Assembly (NCBI GenBank): GCA_035695715.1
Contig: DASRRM010000079.1
Location: forward strand, 61,181 to 125,180
Origin: RYN-428 sp035695715
GTDB lineage: Bacteria > Planctomycetota > Phycisphaerae > Tepidisphaerales > Tepidisphaeraceae
Direction: 5' to 3'
Length of the DNA stretch: 64,000 bases
Part shown: positions 8,710 to 18,879 of the stretch, one piece after another
Layout: the number at the start of each line of letters is the position of its first letter
Position numbering within the stretch: position 1 is the stretch's first letter
Translations under genes and position numbers: made by a program
The notes under the pieces: generated by a model
Database searches by the model: none
What the model saw: the letters and a program-made list of their open reading frames with translations, nothing else
What the model was told of the DNA's origin: nothing

Positions 8710-8807
8710 GAATGAGCCGCGCACGGAGGGTATTCCGGGTACTCCCGGAGTACGCGGTTTCGCCCGACCCGCTTACTCCGGGAGTACCCTCCGTGCGCGG
8801 CTCATTC
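8710..8807. repeat. Near-perfect palindrome, family D copy 1
   Basis: GAATGAGCCGCGCACGGAGG (8710-8729) and its continuation to about 8755 are mirrored to 8807 (ending TGCGCGGCTCATTC). The arms are about 40 bases with a short, partly paired centre. A second copy with the same arms lies at 46622-46717. It sits just past the pncB stop codon. Confidence 0.9.
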
Positions 8808-8908
8808 ATCACGAACGCCGCGATCTGTGGTACCAAAACCGACACAACTCGAAATGTCGAAGTTATTTCGAAGCGCCGGGGAACCTCGCCCGGAGAAAAC
8901 GTTCCCTC

Positions 8909-8943
8909 AAAAAAAAGACGCCGCCCGAGTCATGGGCGGCGTC
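8909..8943 (-). terminator. Intrinsic terminator of the exopolysaccharide/exosortase operon
   Basis: In the - direction the sequence reads GACGCCGCCC, a 7-base loop, GGGCGGCGTC, then eight T. This is a classic GC-rich stem with a U-tract. It lies 31 bases past the stop of the tyrosine autokinase gene, the last gene of the run. Confidence 0.88.
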
Positions 8944-8974
8944 AGTGTCTGCTTTGACACCAGTCAGCCGGCGA

Positions 8975-11227
8975 TCAGCCGTTCTGGTAGGCGTAGTAGT
9001 TCTTGATCATCGGGCCGTAGTAGCCGCCGCCGTGGACGCGGACGGCATTCAAGACGACGCCCAGGTGCTCGGCCTTGAGCCGGCGAAGCTCGTCACGCAT
9101 GCGGGTGAGCATTCCCCGGCTGTTGCCGCGGGCGCGAACCACCGTCACCACGCCATCCACGCGCGGCGCCAGGGCGATGGAGTCGGACACCATCAGCAAC
9201 GGGCCGCTGTCGAAGATCACGTGGTCGTATTCCTCCAGCGCCCGCTCGATGAAATCGATCAGCAACTGGCTTTCGAGCAGTTCAGTCGGGTTGGACGGCT
9301 TGGCGCCGGAAGTAATGAGCGAAAGGTTGGGTACTTCGGTTTCGGTAACCGCGTCCTGGAAAGTGTCCATGTCGTTCAGCACATCGCCAAAGCCAACTTC
9401 ATTGCTCGTGCCAAACACATTGTGCAGGCTGGGGCGGCGGAAGTTGGCGTCGACCAGGAGAATCCGGCGGCCGTTAAGGGCCAGGCCCGCGGCGAGGTTG
9501 CAGGCGACGGTGGTCTTCCCGTCTTCGGGGCTGCAACCGGTCACCAGAATGCTGCGCGTGGTATCCAGCGAAGCCGTGTGCTGAAGGCGCGTGCGAACCT
9601 GGCGGAACTGCTCGGCGATAATCGAGTGCGGGGCCTCGAAGATAGCCAGCGGCAGGCGAGCGCCGGCGGCTTCGGGGTCGTCGTTCTCGTGGGGAATCAT
9701 GCCGAGCAGAGTCAACTGGCCGATGCGCGCCACATCGCGCGGGGTGCGGATGGTGGTATCGGTCAGCTCACGCAGGAAGGCGATGCCAAGGCTCAGCGCC
9801 AGGCCGGAAACCAGGGCCACGGTGAGCACTTTCCACAGCACGGGGAACGTGGGGCGGTCGGGCAGGTCGGGGAGGGTGGCCCATTCGACCGGCGACCACT
9901 TGCCGGTGCCGATCAGGAAGCCCAGGCGGTCCTGCTGATCCTTGACGCGATCGAGCTGGCTGCGAAGGTTGGTCAGATCGCCCTGAAGGTGATCGTATTC
10001 ATTACGCATCTTCGCCAGGCGCGAAATATCGGTGCGCACTTCGTCGATGCGCTCGTCGACGCGCTTGCGGGCGGCATCGGCGGCGGTGGCGTCGTTAACC
10101 AGGTTGGCGCGGATCAATTCCGCCGTTCGCGATTTGATGTCGTTTTCCGTGTCCGACAGCTTCTGTTCCATGGCATCAAGCCGGTGCTTGAGCGCCATGC
10201 TGCGCTGGTGCTTGGAACCAAGCGTTGACACCAGGTCGGCATAGGACAGTTCCAATTCGTCCACGTCGTGGCGGTATTCGGTATAGAGCGGGCTCTTTTG
10301 CAACGCCTCTTCGAGCTCCGGCGCGCTGTTGGTCTGCATCTGCTCGTCGAACGTCTTGAGCTTGGCCTGGGCCGCTCCCCAGACCGCGACGGCACGCAGT
10401 TGTTCGCTCAGAAGCTGCTGCAATTCGTAGGTCTTGCTGTCGGGACCGGCGCCGATGCCGACGCCCACCGCGCCCAGGTCGGTGGCGATGCGGAGCATGC
10501 GGGCGTTGATGTCGCGAATTTGCGATTCGTAATTGAGTTTGAGCTGTTCCAGCGCCTGGGAGTGCTCGATGTCAACGAGGCTGGTGATTTCCTTCTGGTC
10601 CTTGATGTGCTGTTCGACGATTTCGCGAACGATGGTCTGGCAGTCCTTGGGAACCGAATACGCCATCTTCACCAGAATAAGCCGCGAACTGGGAATCGCC
10701 GCCACGTCAAAGTGGTCGAGCAGATCTGACTTGGCGGCGGCGAGGTCAACCTTCTGGGTGCCATCGCGATAATAAACGAATTGCTTGAACCATTCGGTCT
10801 GGCGAATGGGGTCGCTGGTGTCGAGGATCTTGGAGAGCAGCCGCTCGTGAAGCAGCAGGCGAGCCTGCGAAACCTGTTCGACTTCCAGTTCCGCGGTGTT
10901 GACCACGGGGGATGAGTTATCCATGCTGGCGCCGGTGTTGCGATCTCCCGGAAGATGCACCGCCACGTAGCCCGTCGCGGTGTATTTCGAATAGTGCGCC
11001 GCCAGCCACATGTTGATTCCGTAACCGGCAGCGCCGGAAACGATAAGCATGATGACGATCAGCCAGAAGTTGGCCCGCACGACGCGCCAGACATCGGCGG
11101 CGCTCATGCCGGTGTTGGCGGGGGACGGTTGCCCCACGACCAGGCCCGAAGGGCCGGGCATGGCCAGTTGGTTCGAGGGGAGTGCGCGTTGCACTCGGAC
11201 AGGTGCGGTCTGCGGCAATGTCGTCAT
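8975..11227 (-). CDS. Polysaccharide co-polymerase / tyrosine autokinase (Wzc-type BY-kinase)
   Basis: This is a fused PCP-2a/BY-kinase of about 750 residues that controls chain length and export of an exopolysaccharide. It has a Wzz-like N-terminal part with a first membrane segment (about residues 52-72, RANFWLIVIMLIVSGAAGYG) and a long periplasmic coiled coil. A second membrane segment follows (LTVALVSGLALSLGIAF). The cytoplasmic kinase has Walker A ILVTGCSPEDGKTTVACNLA, Walker A' ILLVDANFRRP and Walker B HVIFDSGP. The C-terminus carries a tyrosine cluster (YYGPMIKNYYAYQNG), the autophosphorylated tail. The ATG at 11227 is preferred because GAGGAG lies just upstream; an in-frame ATG at 11242 overlaps that site. 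It is the last gene of the operon and ends at a strong terminator. Confidence 0.93.
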   Translation of the reverse strand: MTTLPQTAPVRVQRALPSNQLAMPGPSGLVVGQPSPANTGMSAADVWRVVRANFWLIVIMLIVSGAAGYGINMWLAAHYSKYTATGYVAVHLPGDRNTGASMDNSSPVVNTAELEVEQVSQARLLLHERLLSKILDTSDPIRQTEWFKQFVYYRDGTQKVDLAAAKSDLLDHFDVAAIPSSRLILVKMAYSVPKDCQTIVREIVEQHIKDQKEITSLVDIEHSQALEQLKLNYESQIRDINARMLRIATDLGAVGVGIGAGPDSKTYELQQLLSEQLRAVAVWGAAQAKLKTFDEQMQTNSAPELEEALQKSPLYTEYRHDVDELELSYADLVSTLGSKHQRSMALKHRLDAMEQKLSDTENDIKSRTAELIRANLVNDATAADAARKRVDERIDEVRTDISRLAKMRNEYDHLQGDLTNLRSQLDRVKDQQDRLGFLIGTGKWSPVEWATLPDLPDRPTFPVLWKVLTVALVSGLALSLGIAFLRELTDTTIRTPRDVARIGQLTLLGMIPHENDDPEAAGARLPLAIFEAPHSIIAEQFRQVRTRLQHTASLDTTRSILVTGCSPEDGKTTVACNLAAGLALNGRRILLVDANFRRPSLHNVFGTSNEVGFGDVLNDMDTFQDAVTETEVPNLSLITSGAKPSNPTELLESQLLIDFIERALEEYDHVIFDSGPLLMVSDSIALAPRVDGVVTVVRARGNSRGMLTRMRDELRRLKAEHLGVVLNAVRVHGGGYYGPMIKNYYAYQNG

Positions 11228-11487
11228 TGATCCACTCCTCATCCGGCTGCTCGATGCAAAACGCCGGAGCGCGTAAAAGATAAATCTGCGGTTCGAGTCG
11301 CTACTGCTTTATCTGCTTTAATTCGTCCAAAAGCCCTCACGTCCTTGCAGGAATGCCGGCTCGCCACACCTGGGCTGACATGAATTCAGCGGGTGCGAAG
11401 ATTATCGGTCCAGCCCGGCCTTTGCCAAAGGTACATGTTGAATATATACCACAAAAACATCCCGAAAGTTCAAGATATATTCCCGGA

Positions 11488-14400
11488 CTATCGCGAAGAC
11501 TGCGAAGCGGCAGTGGCCTGCTGCAGCGCCTTTTGGATATTCTCCTTCACCGCCGGCCGCACGACCTGGTGGTTGGCTTCCATCGCCTTGATCTGGTCGT
11601 TAGCGGCGTTGAGTTGCTGCAGGGCGTCGCCCGGGCGGTTGCGCTTCAAGTAGCCGACGGCCAGGTGATAGCGTGCATCGATGAAATCGCTGTGACCCTG
11701 AACCAGCGAGTCAAGGATGGTCAGCCCGAGGTTGGCGTCGTTTCCGCCACACAGGATGAGCACCCAGCCATGGGTATCGCTGATGAGCGGATCGATGCTG
11801 TTAAGCCTGCGCCCGTTGTCGTAGGCCTGCTGGCTGTACTTCTTGGCCGACTGCGGGTCGTTGAGATTTTCGGCAAGCAGATACGCGAAGTTATTCAGCG
11901 CCACGGTGTCATTCGGCGCGATCTTGAGCCATTCGAGATAATACTTTTTCGATTCCTGCAGCGCGTTGGTGCTCTGCGTGCAATCGGCCGCCAGATGCAG
12001 AACTTCGAGGTGTTCATCCCGCGGAAGCTTGTCGCGCTTCTTCAAAAGCGGTTCGAGCTCGGCCAATGCACCGGCCCAATCGAACTTCCGCGTGCGCAAC
12101 TGCACGCTTTGCAGACGCCAGCGATCGTTCTGGGCAATGCGCGGCGCCAGCCGCGCCAGCGCCTCGTCGATCGAGATGTCCGCCATCGAGTTCAGCACCT
12201 GCTGATAAGCATCGGGATCCCTGGCTTCGTCGGCAGCGGCCATTGCCTTGTCAAGTTCGGCCAGTGCATCGACGCGGTCGCTGGTGGCGAAGCGCGCCAG
12301 CCCGCGAAGGTGATGCACCCACCATTCGGTGTGGCCGGAGGTCACAAGCTTCTCGGTTTCGCGAAGCACGCCTGCGTTGTCCTTTGACTGCAGCAGGATG
12401 ATGAGGTAATCGCGGGCAAAGATCGCGTTGTGCGGATCGATCCCGATGGCCTCATGGATTTTCTGCAACGCCTCGGGGAAACGACTTTGGGCGGCCAACG
12501 CATAGGCATGAGCGCGGAACCAGATTCCGTCGCTCAGGATGGGGTTCAGCTCCGCATAGGTCACGATGGTTTCGAATTTCACCCATTTCTTCGTCTGGGT
12601 GTAGAGGTCGAGAAGGCGGAGGCGGGCATCGCGGTTCAAAGGCTCCCAATGCAGCGCCTCTTCGAGGTCAGTGGCCGCGCCTTCGGTGTCGCGCACGCGA
12701 AGCTTGGCCGCGGCGGATTCAAGCCGGAACTGCACGTTGCGCGGGTCTTTATTCACCACAATTGCAAGATTGTGCAGGGCCAGCTCCAGGTTTCCGTTGG
12801 GATCGCGCAGTTCCGCCAGCGCCCGGTAATAGAGCGACACGTTATTGCGCGGCTCGATGGTGAGCGCATTTTCGAGCACCTTGCGCGCCTCATCGAAGCG
12901 GCCGCCGTCAATATTCACAACCGCCAGCAGATTCAGCAAATTGACGTCTTTGGGGGTGGCGGCGAGCTGCTTATTCAAACCCTCCACGGCCTCGGCGGTG
13001 TCGCCGGCGGCGATATGCACCTGCAGCGTCTGGCGCGAGACGCGGGGGTCGGCGGCATTGTTTTTCAGCACCGCCAGGCACTCGTTGTAATATCGCTTTG
13101 CATCCTTCGGATCCTTCTGCTCTTCCAGCAGGGCGACAATCCGCAACTCGATGTCGATGTCCTTGTTGCCGGTCCGCGCCCATGCCTCGCGAAACGCCTT
13201 GTCGGCGTCGGCAAACTGCTTCCTGTTGCGGGCGTAGAATTCGCCCAACAGCAGGAGCGGCTCGGGTTTGTCCTTCCATTTCGGCGATGCGATCAGGTCG
13301 GTCAGAATCTTCACCGCCGCCACGGGATTGCCGGAGTTTTGCAGACCCTCGGCCAGGGCGGCGTTGAGGCGCAGATGATCGGGGAATTTGCCAACGCCCT
13401 TGGTCAGCACATCGCGCGATTCATCCGTGTAGGCATTGGCCTGGCGCGGGTTCCTGGAATAAACCGATTGCCCCGCCGCCACGCAGGCAGAGGAGAGCAG
13501 GATATAGTTTTCCGGCTCGCCAGGATTGGCGTCGAGCAGCTTTTGCCGCTCGGCCACCAGCGCGACGGGGTTGGTATCATAGAGATACTTCATCGCCCGT
13601 TCCCGCAGATAAACGTTATCCGGGAACAGCCGCCGGCCGACATTAATCGTTTCGTAAGCCCGATCGGGTTGGCTCAGGGCCTCGTAGCAGTCGGCCATTC
13701 CCTTGTAGGCGTCGATGTTGGTCGTCTGCCGCTCCAGGGCGGCCTGATAATTCGTCAGGGCCTCATTAAACTGCCCGTTGGCCTGAAGCGCCTGCGCCAG
13801 GAGAAGCCAGCTTTGTCCGAAGCTGTCATGGCTGACGGTGAGATCGCGCGCCGTGGCAATGGCGTCGGTGAATTGCTGGCGGCCCATGGAATACTTCCAG
13901 CGATACATCTTGCCGGAGGCCTGGTCGGCATTAAGCCGGGCCAGATTTTCCACTGCGCGGTCGGCCATCTCCCAGTTGCGCTGCTGCATGTAGATGTTGA
14001 AGAACAGGTCCCAGGAGGCGGGGTCATTGCGGTGAATCTGGTCGGCCTCGCGCGTATGGGCCAGCGCCTCGTCCATTTTCCCCGCGCCTAGCGCTTCGCG
14101 CGCTTCGCGAATTGCGGCGGAGAACGGATCTTTGGTCGCCAGAACCGAGTCAATCAGGTGCTGGATTTCTTCCGCCGTTGCGCCGTGCTCCTGCTTGTTC
14201 ACCAGTTGCAGCCGCGGATCGTTTGGATGCAGCTTCAAGGCATCGGCAAGCACCTTCTTGCCATTGGCCTGGTCGGCCGCAGTGCCTTTGGAATCAGCCT
14301 GGCACAGCGCCACGATGATTCCCGTGTCATCGGGACGGTCCTTCTGCATGCTTTCCAGCAGGCGGATGGCAGTGGCCCAGTCCTGCAGATTGGCCGCTAA

Positions 14401-16158
14401 CTGCGCCTTGGCAAGTTTTTCCTCGAAGCGCGTTTCGGGAAGCAACGCGACCAGCGCCTTGGCCTCATGGTCCTTGCCGGCGCGCTGATTCAACATGATT
14501 TCCAGGCGGATCACTTCCGGCGCCGACGGCTTTTGCTTGCTCAGGAAATCGATTTGCCTTCCCGCCTCGGCGAGGTTGTTTTCCTCAAGGTAAAGATCGG
14601 CCAGTTGCATGCGCGCAGGGGTGTATCCCTCGAAACGCTCGACGATCTGCGTCAGGTATTTTTCCGCCGCGTGATTCTGCTGGGCCAGGCGGTCGGCGGT
14701 TGCAAGCTGGTACATCAGGTCGTATTTGATCGGGTTGTTGGTGTCGGCATGTTCCAGCAGCACCATGGCGCGCGACAGGGCGGCGACGGCGGCGACGTTC
14801 CGCCCCTTGAGCTGGGCAATCAGCCCCTCGAGGCGAAGCTTTGGAATGGAGTCGGTTATCGCCACCCGTTGGATCTTTTCGTATCCCGCGTCGATTTCAC
14901 CCATCAACGCCGCCCGCTTCTCCGGCGCGACGGTCGGGTAGAGGGCAACGCGGAGGGAGGTCAGGTCGAGCAGGGTTTGGGCGTCGAGCTCCTTCATCCC
15001 GACGACTTTCGCCCCGGTGCCTCCGCCGCCGACAATCGGCAACTTCAAAATGGCAATTGCCTCGTCGCGCTTGGCGGGGTCGCCGGTGAGAGACAGGACG
15101 CGGCAAAGGGCCAGCCGCACGCGCTGATCATCCTTGCGCAGTTTATAAAAATCGCGGAGGATTTTTTCCGATTCGTCGATGTGGCCGTTGCGCCGTGACC
15201 AGTCGGAGGCCACAAATTGATAGTCCTCGTATTTGGGATCCTGCGGCTTGGCGTTGGCGCGGGTGCGGACCAGCGCCGCATCAGCCGACGCATGATCCTT
15301 CTTGATATGCTCGGCTAACTGGGCGTCATCGGTCCCCTCGCGGTTGGAGAGCATCTTGGCGCCGGTGTCCATCAGGAACACATAGCCCTGGAAGATTCGG
15401 AAATTCAGCGCCGCGTCCTTGGGATATTTCGCGGCCAGGCCGTCGAGCAGGGTTCGGCAGTCGTTGACAGTCTGGGTGGCCGTGTCGGCGCGGCCGGTCT
15501 TGAAATCGTCCCAGGCCCCAAAGGTGCGGCCGCGAATCAGGTAGAAAAGCACATCGGGCGAGGTGGGATTCTCCTTTTGCAATACCGCCAGTTGCTCCAG
15601 CGCCCTGGTGAAGTCTACCTTGACTGAATGCATCCCCTCCACCCATTGCTGGACGGTGGCGATGGAGATGTAGGCCTTGGCCTGCATATTTTTCGGATCG
15701 ATCTCGAACGAGCGGGTGGCCGCATCGCGCAGCCGCAGGCAGATGTCGGCGCTGGGATGGACTTCCAACTGCTCGATGTAGGAGCTGAGCAGCCGGTCGA
15801 GGGCGGGTTTATAAGACGGATCAATTTCCAGCGCGTTTTCCCATTGCGTGCGGGCATGTTCCAAAGCGACGGGGCCGTCCTCGGCGGTCAGCATCGCGGT
15901 GATATCACCGACCTTGATCAGCAGTTCCTTGTTGTTCGGGTCGAGCCGCGATGCGTTGGTGATGGCCTCCTTGGCGTCGGGAAAGCGTCCCTCTTTCACG
16001 TCCTGATCGGCCTGGTCGGTGAGCGTTTTCACCTGCTGGGCGATGGGCGTGGTATGGATGTGGGCCTTTAGCCAGGGACCTGCGAGGATGACGACTGCCG
16101 CCAGGAAGCAGACGCCTCCCACGACGCTGATAAAAGGAGTATTTACGCGCTTGGCCAT
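11488..16158 (-). CDS. Giant TPR-repeat protein of the exosortase/EPS locus
   Basis: This 1556-residue protein has one N-terminal membrane anchor (FISVVGGVCFLAAVVILAGP, about residues 9-28). The rest is almost entirely helical TPR-type repeats, for example LDPNNKELLIKVGDITAM, EIDPSYKPALDRLLSSYIEQ and YEALSQPDRAYETINVGRRLFPDN. It therefore probably faces the periplasm as a long scaffold. TPR proteins (PrsT-like) are regular members of exosortase/PEP-CTERM exopolysaccharide loci, but those are usually shorter. AGGTGAGATT precedes the ATG. It follows the EpsI gene with an 88-base gap and precedes the kinase by 260 bases. Its partners are presumably the export or co-polymerase machinery. That is inference from location; no catalytic motif is visible. 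Confidence 0.85.
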   Translation of the reverse strand: MAKRVNTPFISVVGGVCFLAAVVILAGPWLKAHIHTTPIAQQVKTLTDQADQDVKEGRFPDAKEAITNASRLDPNNKELLIKVGDITAMLTAEDGPVALEHARTQWENALEIDPSYKPALDRLLSSYIEQLEVHPSADICLRLRDAATRSFEIDPKNMQAKAYISIATVQQWVEGMHSVKVDFTRALEQLAVLQKENPTSPDVLFYLIRGRTFGAWDDFKTGRADTATQTVNDCRTLLDGLAAKYPKDAALNFRIFQGYVFLMDTGAKMLSNREGTDDAQLAEHIKKDHASADAALVRTRANAKPQDPKYEDYQFVASDWSRRNGHIDESEKILRDFYKLRKDDQRVRLALCRVLSLTGDPAKRDEAIAILKLPIVGGGGTGAKVVGMKELDAQTLLDLTSLRVALYPTVAPEKRAALMGEIDAGYEKIQRVAITDSIPKLRLEGLIAQLKGRNVAAVAALSRAMVLLEHADTNNPIKYDLMYQLATADRLAQQNHAAEKYLTQIVERFEGYTPARMQLADLYLEENNLAEAGRQIDFLSKQKPSAPEVIRLEIMLNQRAGKDHEAKALVALLPETRFEEKLAKAQLAANLQDWATAIRLLESMQKDRPDDTGIIVALCQADSKGTAADQANGKKVLADALKLHPNDPRLQLVNKQEHGATAEEIQHLIDSVLATKDPFSAAIREAREALGAGKMDEALAHTREADQIHRNDPASWDLFFNIYMQQRNWEMADRAVENLARLNADQASGKMYRWKYSMGRQQFTDAIATARDLTVSHDSFGQSWLLLAQALQANGQFNEALTNYQAALERQTTNIDAYKGMADCYEALSQPDRAYETINVGRRLFPDNVYLRERAMKYLYDTNPVALVAERQKLLDANPGEPENYILLSSACVAAGQSVYSRNPRQANAYTDESRDVLTKGVGKFPDHLRLNAALAEGLQNSGNPVAAVKILTDLIASPKWKDKPEPLLLLGEFYARNRKQFADADKAFREAWARTGNKDIDIELRIVALLEEQKDPKDAKRYYNECLAVLKNNAADPRVSRQTLQVHIAAGDTAEAVEGLNKQLAATPKDVNLLNLLAVVNIDGGRFDEARKVLENALTIEPRNNVSLYYRALAELRDPNGNLELALHNLAIVVNKDPRNVQFRLESAAAKLRVRDTEGAATDLEEALHWEPLNRDARLRLLDLYTQTKKWVKFETIVTYAELNPILSDGIWFRAHAYALAAQSRFPEALQKIHEAIGIDPHNAIFARDYLIILLQSKDNAGVLRETEKLVTSGHTEWWVHHLRGLARFATSDRVDALAELDKAMAAADEARDPDAYQQVLNSMADISIDEALARLAPRIAQNDRWRLQSVQLRTRKFDWAGALAELEPLLKKRDKLPRDEHLEVLHLAADCTQSTNALQESKKYYLEWLKIAPNDTVALNNFAYLLAENLNDPQSAKKYSQQAYDNGRRLNSIDPLISDTHGWVLILCGGNDANLGLTILDSLVQGHSDFIDARYHLAVGYLKRNRPGDALQQLNAANDQIKAMEANHQVVRPAVKENIQKALQQATAASQSSR

Positions 16159-16246
16159 AATCTCACCTGCTGTTTATTCTTTGTGTCTGTCTGCCTGGCG
16201 GTCCCTGCGGAATTCAAATCTGATTCGCCGATCCATGGCGAATCGC

Positions 16247-17125
16247 CTATTTCGGCTTATGCAACGCCTTCCAATCAGGCAGGCATTTTTCAATCTCGGG
16301 CAATGCATCGGAGAGAAAATCGACCATCGCCGCCTTCGAATCCGCCTTGTCGTTCGTTTCGCTTGAGCCGTGGTGAAATCCGGGGGCCACGGTGGCGGCG
16401 GTCATCATTTCCACTTTTGCATAATAGCCGTACCGCTCAAACAGGTTCTCCAGATGCTGCCTGACCCGATACGGGCTGGACTCGTACTCCCCATCGCAAT
16501 GAAACACGTACCCCACGTTTCGCGCCACCCGCTGCACCTTCTGGCCAACGGCGGTCTGGTCTTCAAAACCGAGGAAGCGGAAATCGAGATCGCGCGGGGT
16601 GCCGTCGGGGTAATTGCCCACCGCCGGCTTCTCCACGGTTTCGTATTCCTTGACGGCAAATCCGTCGGCCACCATGCAGCGCTCCGGAACGTGGGCGACG
16701 GTGTCAGCAGATCCGGTGTAGTAGGTCACGCTGCAGCGAATAACCGCCGAGGGCCGGGTGCTTTGTATCTCTGCCAGAATTATATCGCGGTTTTGAGTTG
16801 GTGCTTTTTTCAATAATTCGATTTCGTCGGCCCCAACTTTCCGCGAATCGACGTAATCGCGGAAGATATACTCGGACGTTCCCAGTACCTGCTGGATTTC
16901 CGGGTTGATGGCCGTGTCGGGCGAAACGCATACCCAGTGTCCCAGGGTCTGGGGAACGCCGGTTTTCAGGGAGACGCGGATCGGCACGGCGCGTTTATGG
17001 AATGTGAGCTGAAAGTATTTGACGGTTGCGTTGAGCGTGGCGCCACAAATAGCCAGCACCAGCACCACGACGATAAACGCCGGCTGGGTAAAGGTTCGTT
17101 TGATTGAAGGGGTTGGTGAACTCAT
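16247..17125 (-). CDS. epsI: Exosortase-associated protein EpsI (DUF3485 family)
   Basis: The 292-residue protein has an N-terminal membrane segment (AFIVVVLVLAICGATLNATV, about 17-36) and an exported domain. That domain contains the family signature AHVPERCMVADGF (an H-x-PE-x-C block), preceded by CSVTYYTGSADT and followed by GYVFHCDGEYESSPYRVRQH. EpsI proteins occur next to, or fused to, exosortases and are needed in exopolysaccharide/PEP-CTERM systems. Their biochemistry is unclear. The start codon overlaps the exosortase stop (ATGA), showing translational coupling, and GAGGAG lies upstream of the ATG. Identification rests on the signature and on the position directly after the exosortase. 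Confidence 0.88.
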   Translation of the reverse strand: MSSPTPSIKRTFTQPAFIVVVLVLAICGATLNATVKYFQLTFHKRAVPIRVSLKTGVPQTLGHWVCVSPDTAINPEIQQVLGTSEYIFRDYVDSRKVGADEIELLKKAPTQNRDIILAEIQSTRPSAVIRCSVTYYTGSADTVAHVPERCMVADGFAVKEYETVEKPAVGNYPDGTPRDLDFRFLGFEDQTAVGQKVQRVARNVGYVFHCDGEYESSPYRVRQHLENLFERYGYYAKVEMMTAATVAPGFHHGSSETNDKADSKAAMVDFLSDALPEIEKCLPDWKALHKPK

Positions 17126-18810
17126 GGTGCAGGCTCCTCATTGGGGCGGGCCGGTTTGGGCGCTGGTTGTGCCGGTGCGGGTTTGGCCGCGGCAGGCGAT
17201 GGCCGGGCAACGCTGGCCGCAGCGGGTTTGGCGGTATTGGCAGCCGGTGCGGACGCAGGCGACGGCGTCGCCGCCCCAGGTCGTTTCACGGTTCCCGGGG
17301 CGGTTTGTGAGGCTGGCGCGGATGGTGCCGGATTTGCCTTGCGCACCGGGGCGGCTGTTCCTGCCGCAGGAGCGGCGACTTTTCGCGGCGCGGTCGGCGC
17401 AGCGGCCGATGCCGGTGAAGTCCCGGCGCCGGCGGTAGTGACGGGCTTGGGGATGGCGGCGCCGGCTACAGCCGTGGTTGCGACCGCGGGTGCGGCGTGA
17501 TTCGCGGCCGGCGCTGCTGCAACTGATCCGGATACGGGCGCCGCGCCGTTATCATTCGAGGCGGCGGGCGCGACTCGCGCCGGAGCCTGGCGCGATGCCT
17601 GAGCCCGGGCGGCGGCAATGGCGGCGACGGTCGGGCGCGGGGTGGAACTTGCCGGGGTGGCGGCAGCGGCGCTGCGGGATGTTGGCCGCCCTCCGCCCGA
17701 AGCATTGCTGCTGTTGGCCCGGCTCTTGTCTCGCAGCGCTTTCTTGTCGTCCACTTCCTCGATGAACATGTTTTCCAAAACCCAGCCCACCAGAAGGATC
17801 AGGAAAAATGCCGGAATCATCATCACCAGCCCCACGAATCCATGGGCAGCGCCTTCGGCCCATTCGAGGCTGGCGTAATGCGCCAGGATTCCCTGCATCG
17901 TCACCCGCATCGTGTTGCAGAAGATGGCGATGGGGATCGCCGAAAAGACCATCACGAGCTTTTGCCACAGCGGCCGATAAGACAAAAACGCCACTGCTGC
18001 CGCGATGGAGACGAACGTCATCAGCGAGCGCAGCCCGGCGCAAGCCTCCTCCACGTTCAGCGTGTGAATGACATGGGCCTTGTTGTCTATGGCATCGACG
18101 AAGATTTTCGTGCCATACTGGCCCGACGTCACGCCGACGAAATTCATCAGTCGCACGGCGATGCGGGCGGCAAATTCCTGTAGTGGGCCGGCCAGTGCGC
18201 TGTAAAACAAACCCGGCCACGGAAGCGCGCAGATGAGAAAGACGATGGGAAACCATGCCGTCTTCATCACCTCCCAGCCGCACAATAGCGTCACCACGCC
18301 AAACAGCGTGATGACCATTCCCAGGTCCTTAAACCAGTCGTTTTGCAGCGGCCAAATCGCCCAGGCGAAAATCAGGATACCCCCAAGCATAATGGGCAGC
18401 CCGCTCCACGAAGCCTTGACCCGGGCGGCGGCCAACTGCTCGCGATTGACATAAAGATAATAAAGCCCCAGCAACGGCACGAACGGCGCATGCTTCCAAT
18501 TGTCTTCGCCGGTTATTGGATTGGTCTTGGCCCACAGCCGCACCAGGTTCGGCCAAAAGAGCAACCCAAAGAGCGCGGCGATGGTGGCGACCTTGATCCA
18601 GGTGGAAAGCCGCGCGCCGAAATAAACCGGCTCGTCGTGGTGGGGATCGAGTGACGGATTCAGCTCGATATCGGCAGTGCGATTGGACGCGAATGTAGAC
18701 AAAGTCGTTCCCTCTGGCCAATCGCCCAGCCATCGGCCGGGCGAGGCGCGGCAATTCCGCGCCATTGGACTTGAAACACGCGAGGCGGTTTGAGACTCAT
18801 GCCCCACCAA
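17122..18810 (-). CDS. Exosortase (EpsH/Xrt family) with a long Ala/Pro-rich C-terminal tail
   Basis: This is a polytopic membrane transpeptidase-like protein predicted to cleave PEP-CTERM signals. At least eight hydrophobic segments lie between residues about 72 and 347. The catalytic triad is visible: C257 in LNVEEACAGLRS, R302 in CNTMRVTMQG and H323 in AAHGFVGLV. Beyond residue about 355 there is a tail of about 200 residues almost entirely Ala, Pro, Thr, Ser and Lys/Arg, which the family normally lacks. The frame opens at a TTG (18810). An ATG at 18765, or a TTG at 18702 preceded by GAGGGA, are plausible true starts because no membrane segment begins before residue 71. It is coupled to epsI by an ATGA overlap. 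Function is solid; the tail's role is unknown. Confidence 0.9.
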   Translation of the reverse strand: MVGHESQTASRVSSPMARNCRASPGRWLGDWPEGTTLSTFASNRTADIELNPSLDPHHDEPVYFGARLSTWIKVATIAALFGLLFWPNLVRLWAKTNPITGEDNWKHAPFVPLLGLYYLYVNREQLAAARVKASWSGLPIMLGGILIFAWAIWPLQNDWFKDLGMVITLFGVVTLLCGWEVMKTAWFPIVFLICALPWPGLFYSALAGPLQEFAARIAVRLMNFVGVTSGQYGTKIFVDAIDNKAHVIHTLNVEEACAGLRSLMTFVSIAAAVAFLSYRPLWQKLVMVFSAIPIAIFCNTMRVTMQGILAHYASLEWAEGAAHGFVGLVMMIPAFFLILLVGWVLENMFIEEVDDKKALRDKSRANSSNASGGGRPTSRSAAAATPASSTPRPTVAAIAAARAQASRQAPARVAPAASNDNGAAPVSGSVAAAPAANHAAPAVATTAVAGAAIPKPVTTAGAGTSPASAAAPTAPRKVAAPAAGTAAPVRKANPAPSAPASQTAPGTVKRPGAATPSPASAPAANTAKPAAASVARPSPAAAKPAPAQPAPKPARPNEEPAP

Positions 18811-18879
18811 ACATGCCGTTTCGCGTTATACGTTATGTGAGCGTTCCAGTTCGGCAGCGCTAAGCCCTAAGTTGCACAA

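Noticed and set aside
8945..10228. 427-codon plus-strand frame over the tyrosine kinase gene
   Set aside because: It is a shadow of the BY-kinase frame. The Walker motifs and tyrosine tail lie on the minus strand.
12430..14091. 553-codon plus-strand frame inside the TPR gene
   Set aside because: It is antisense to a clear TPR coding sequence. Its residues show no domain, and the frame stays open only because of GC-rich codons on the other strand.
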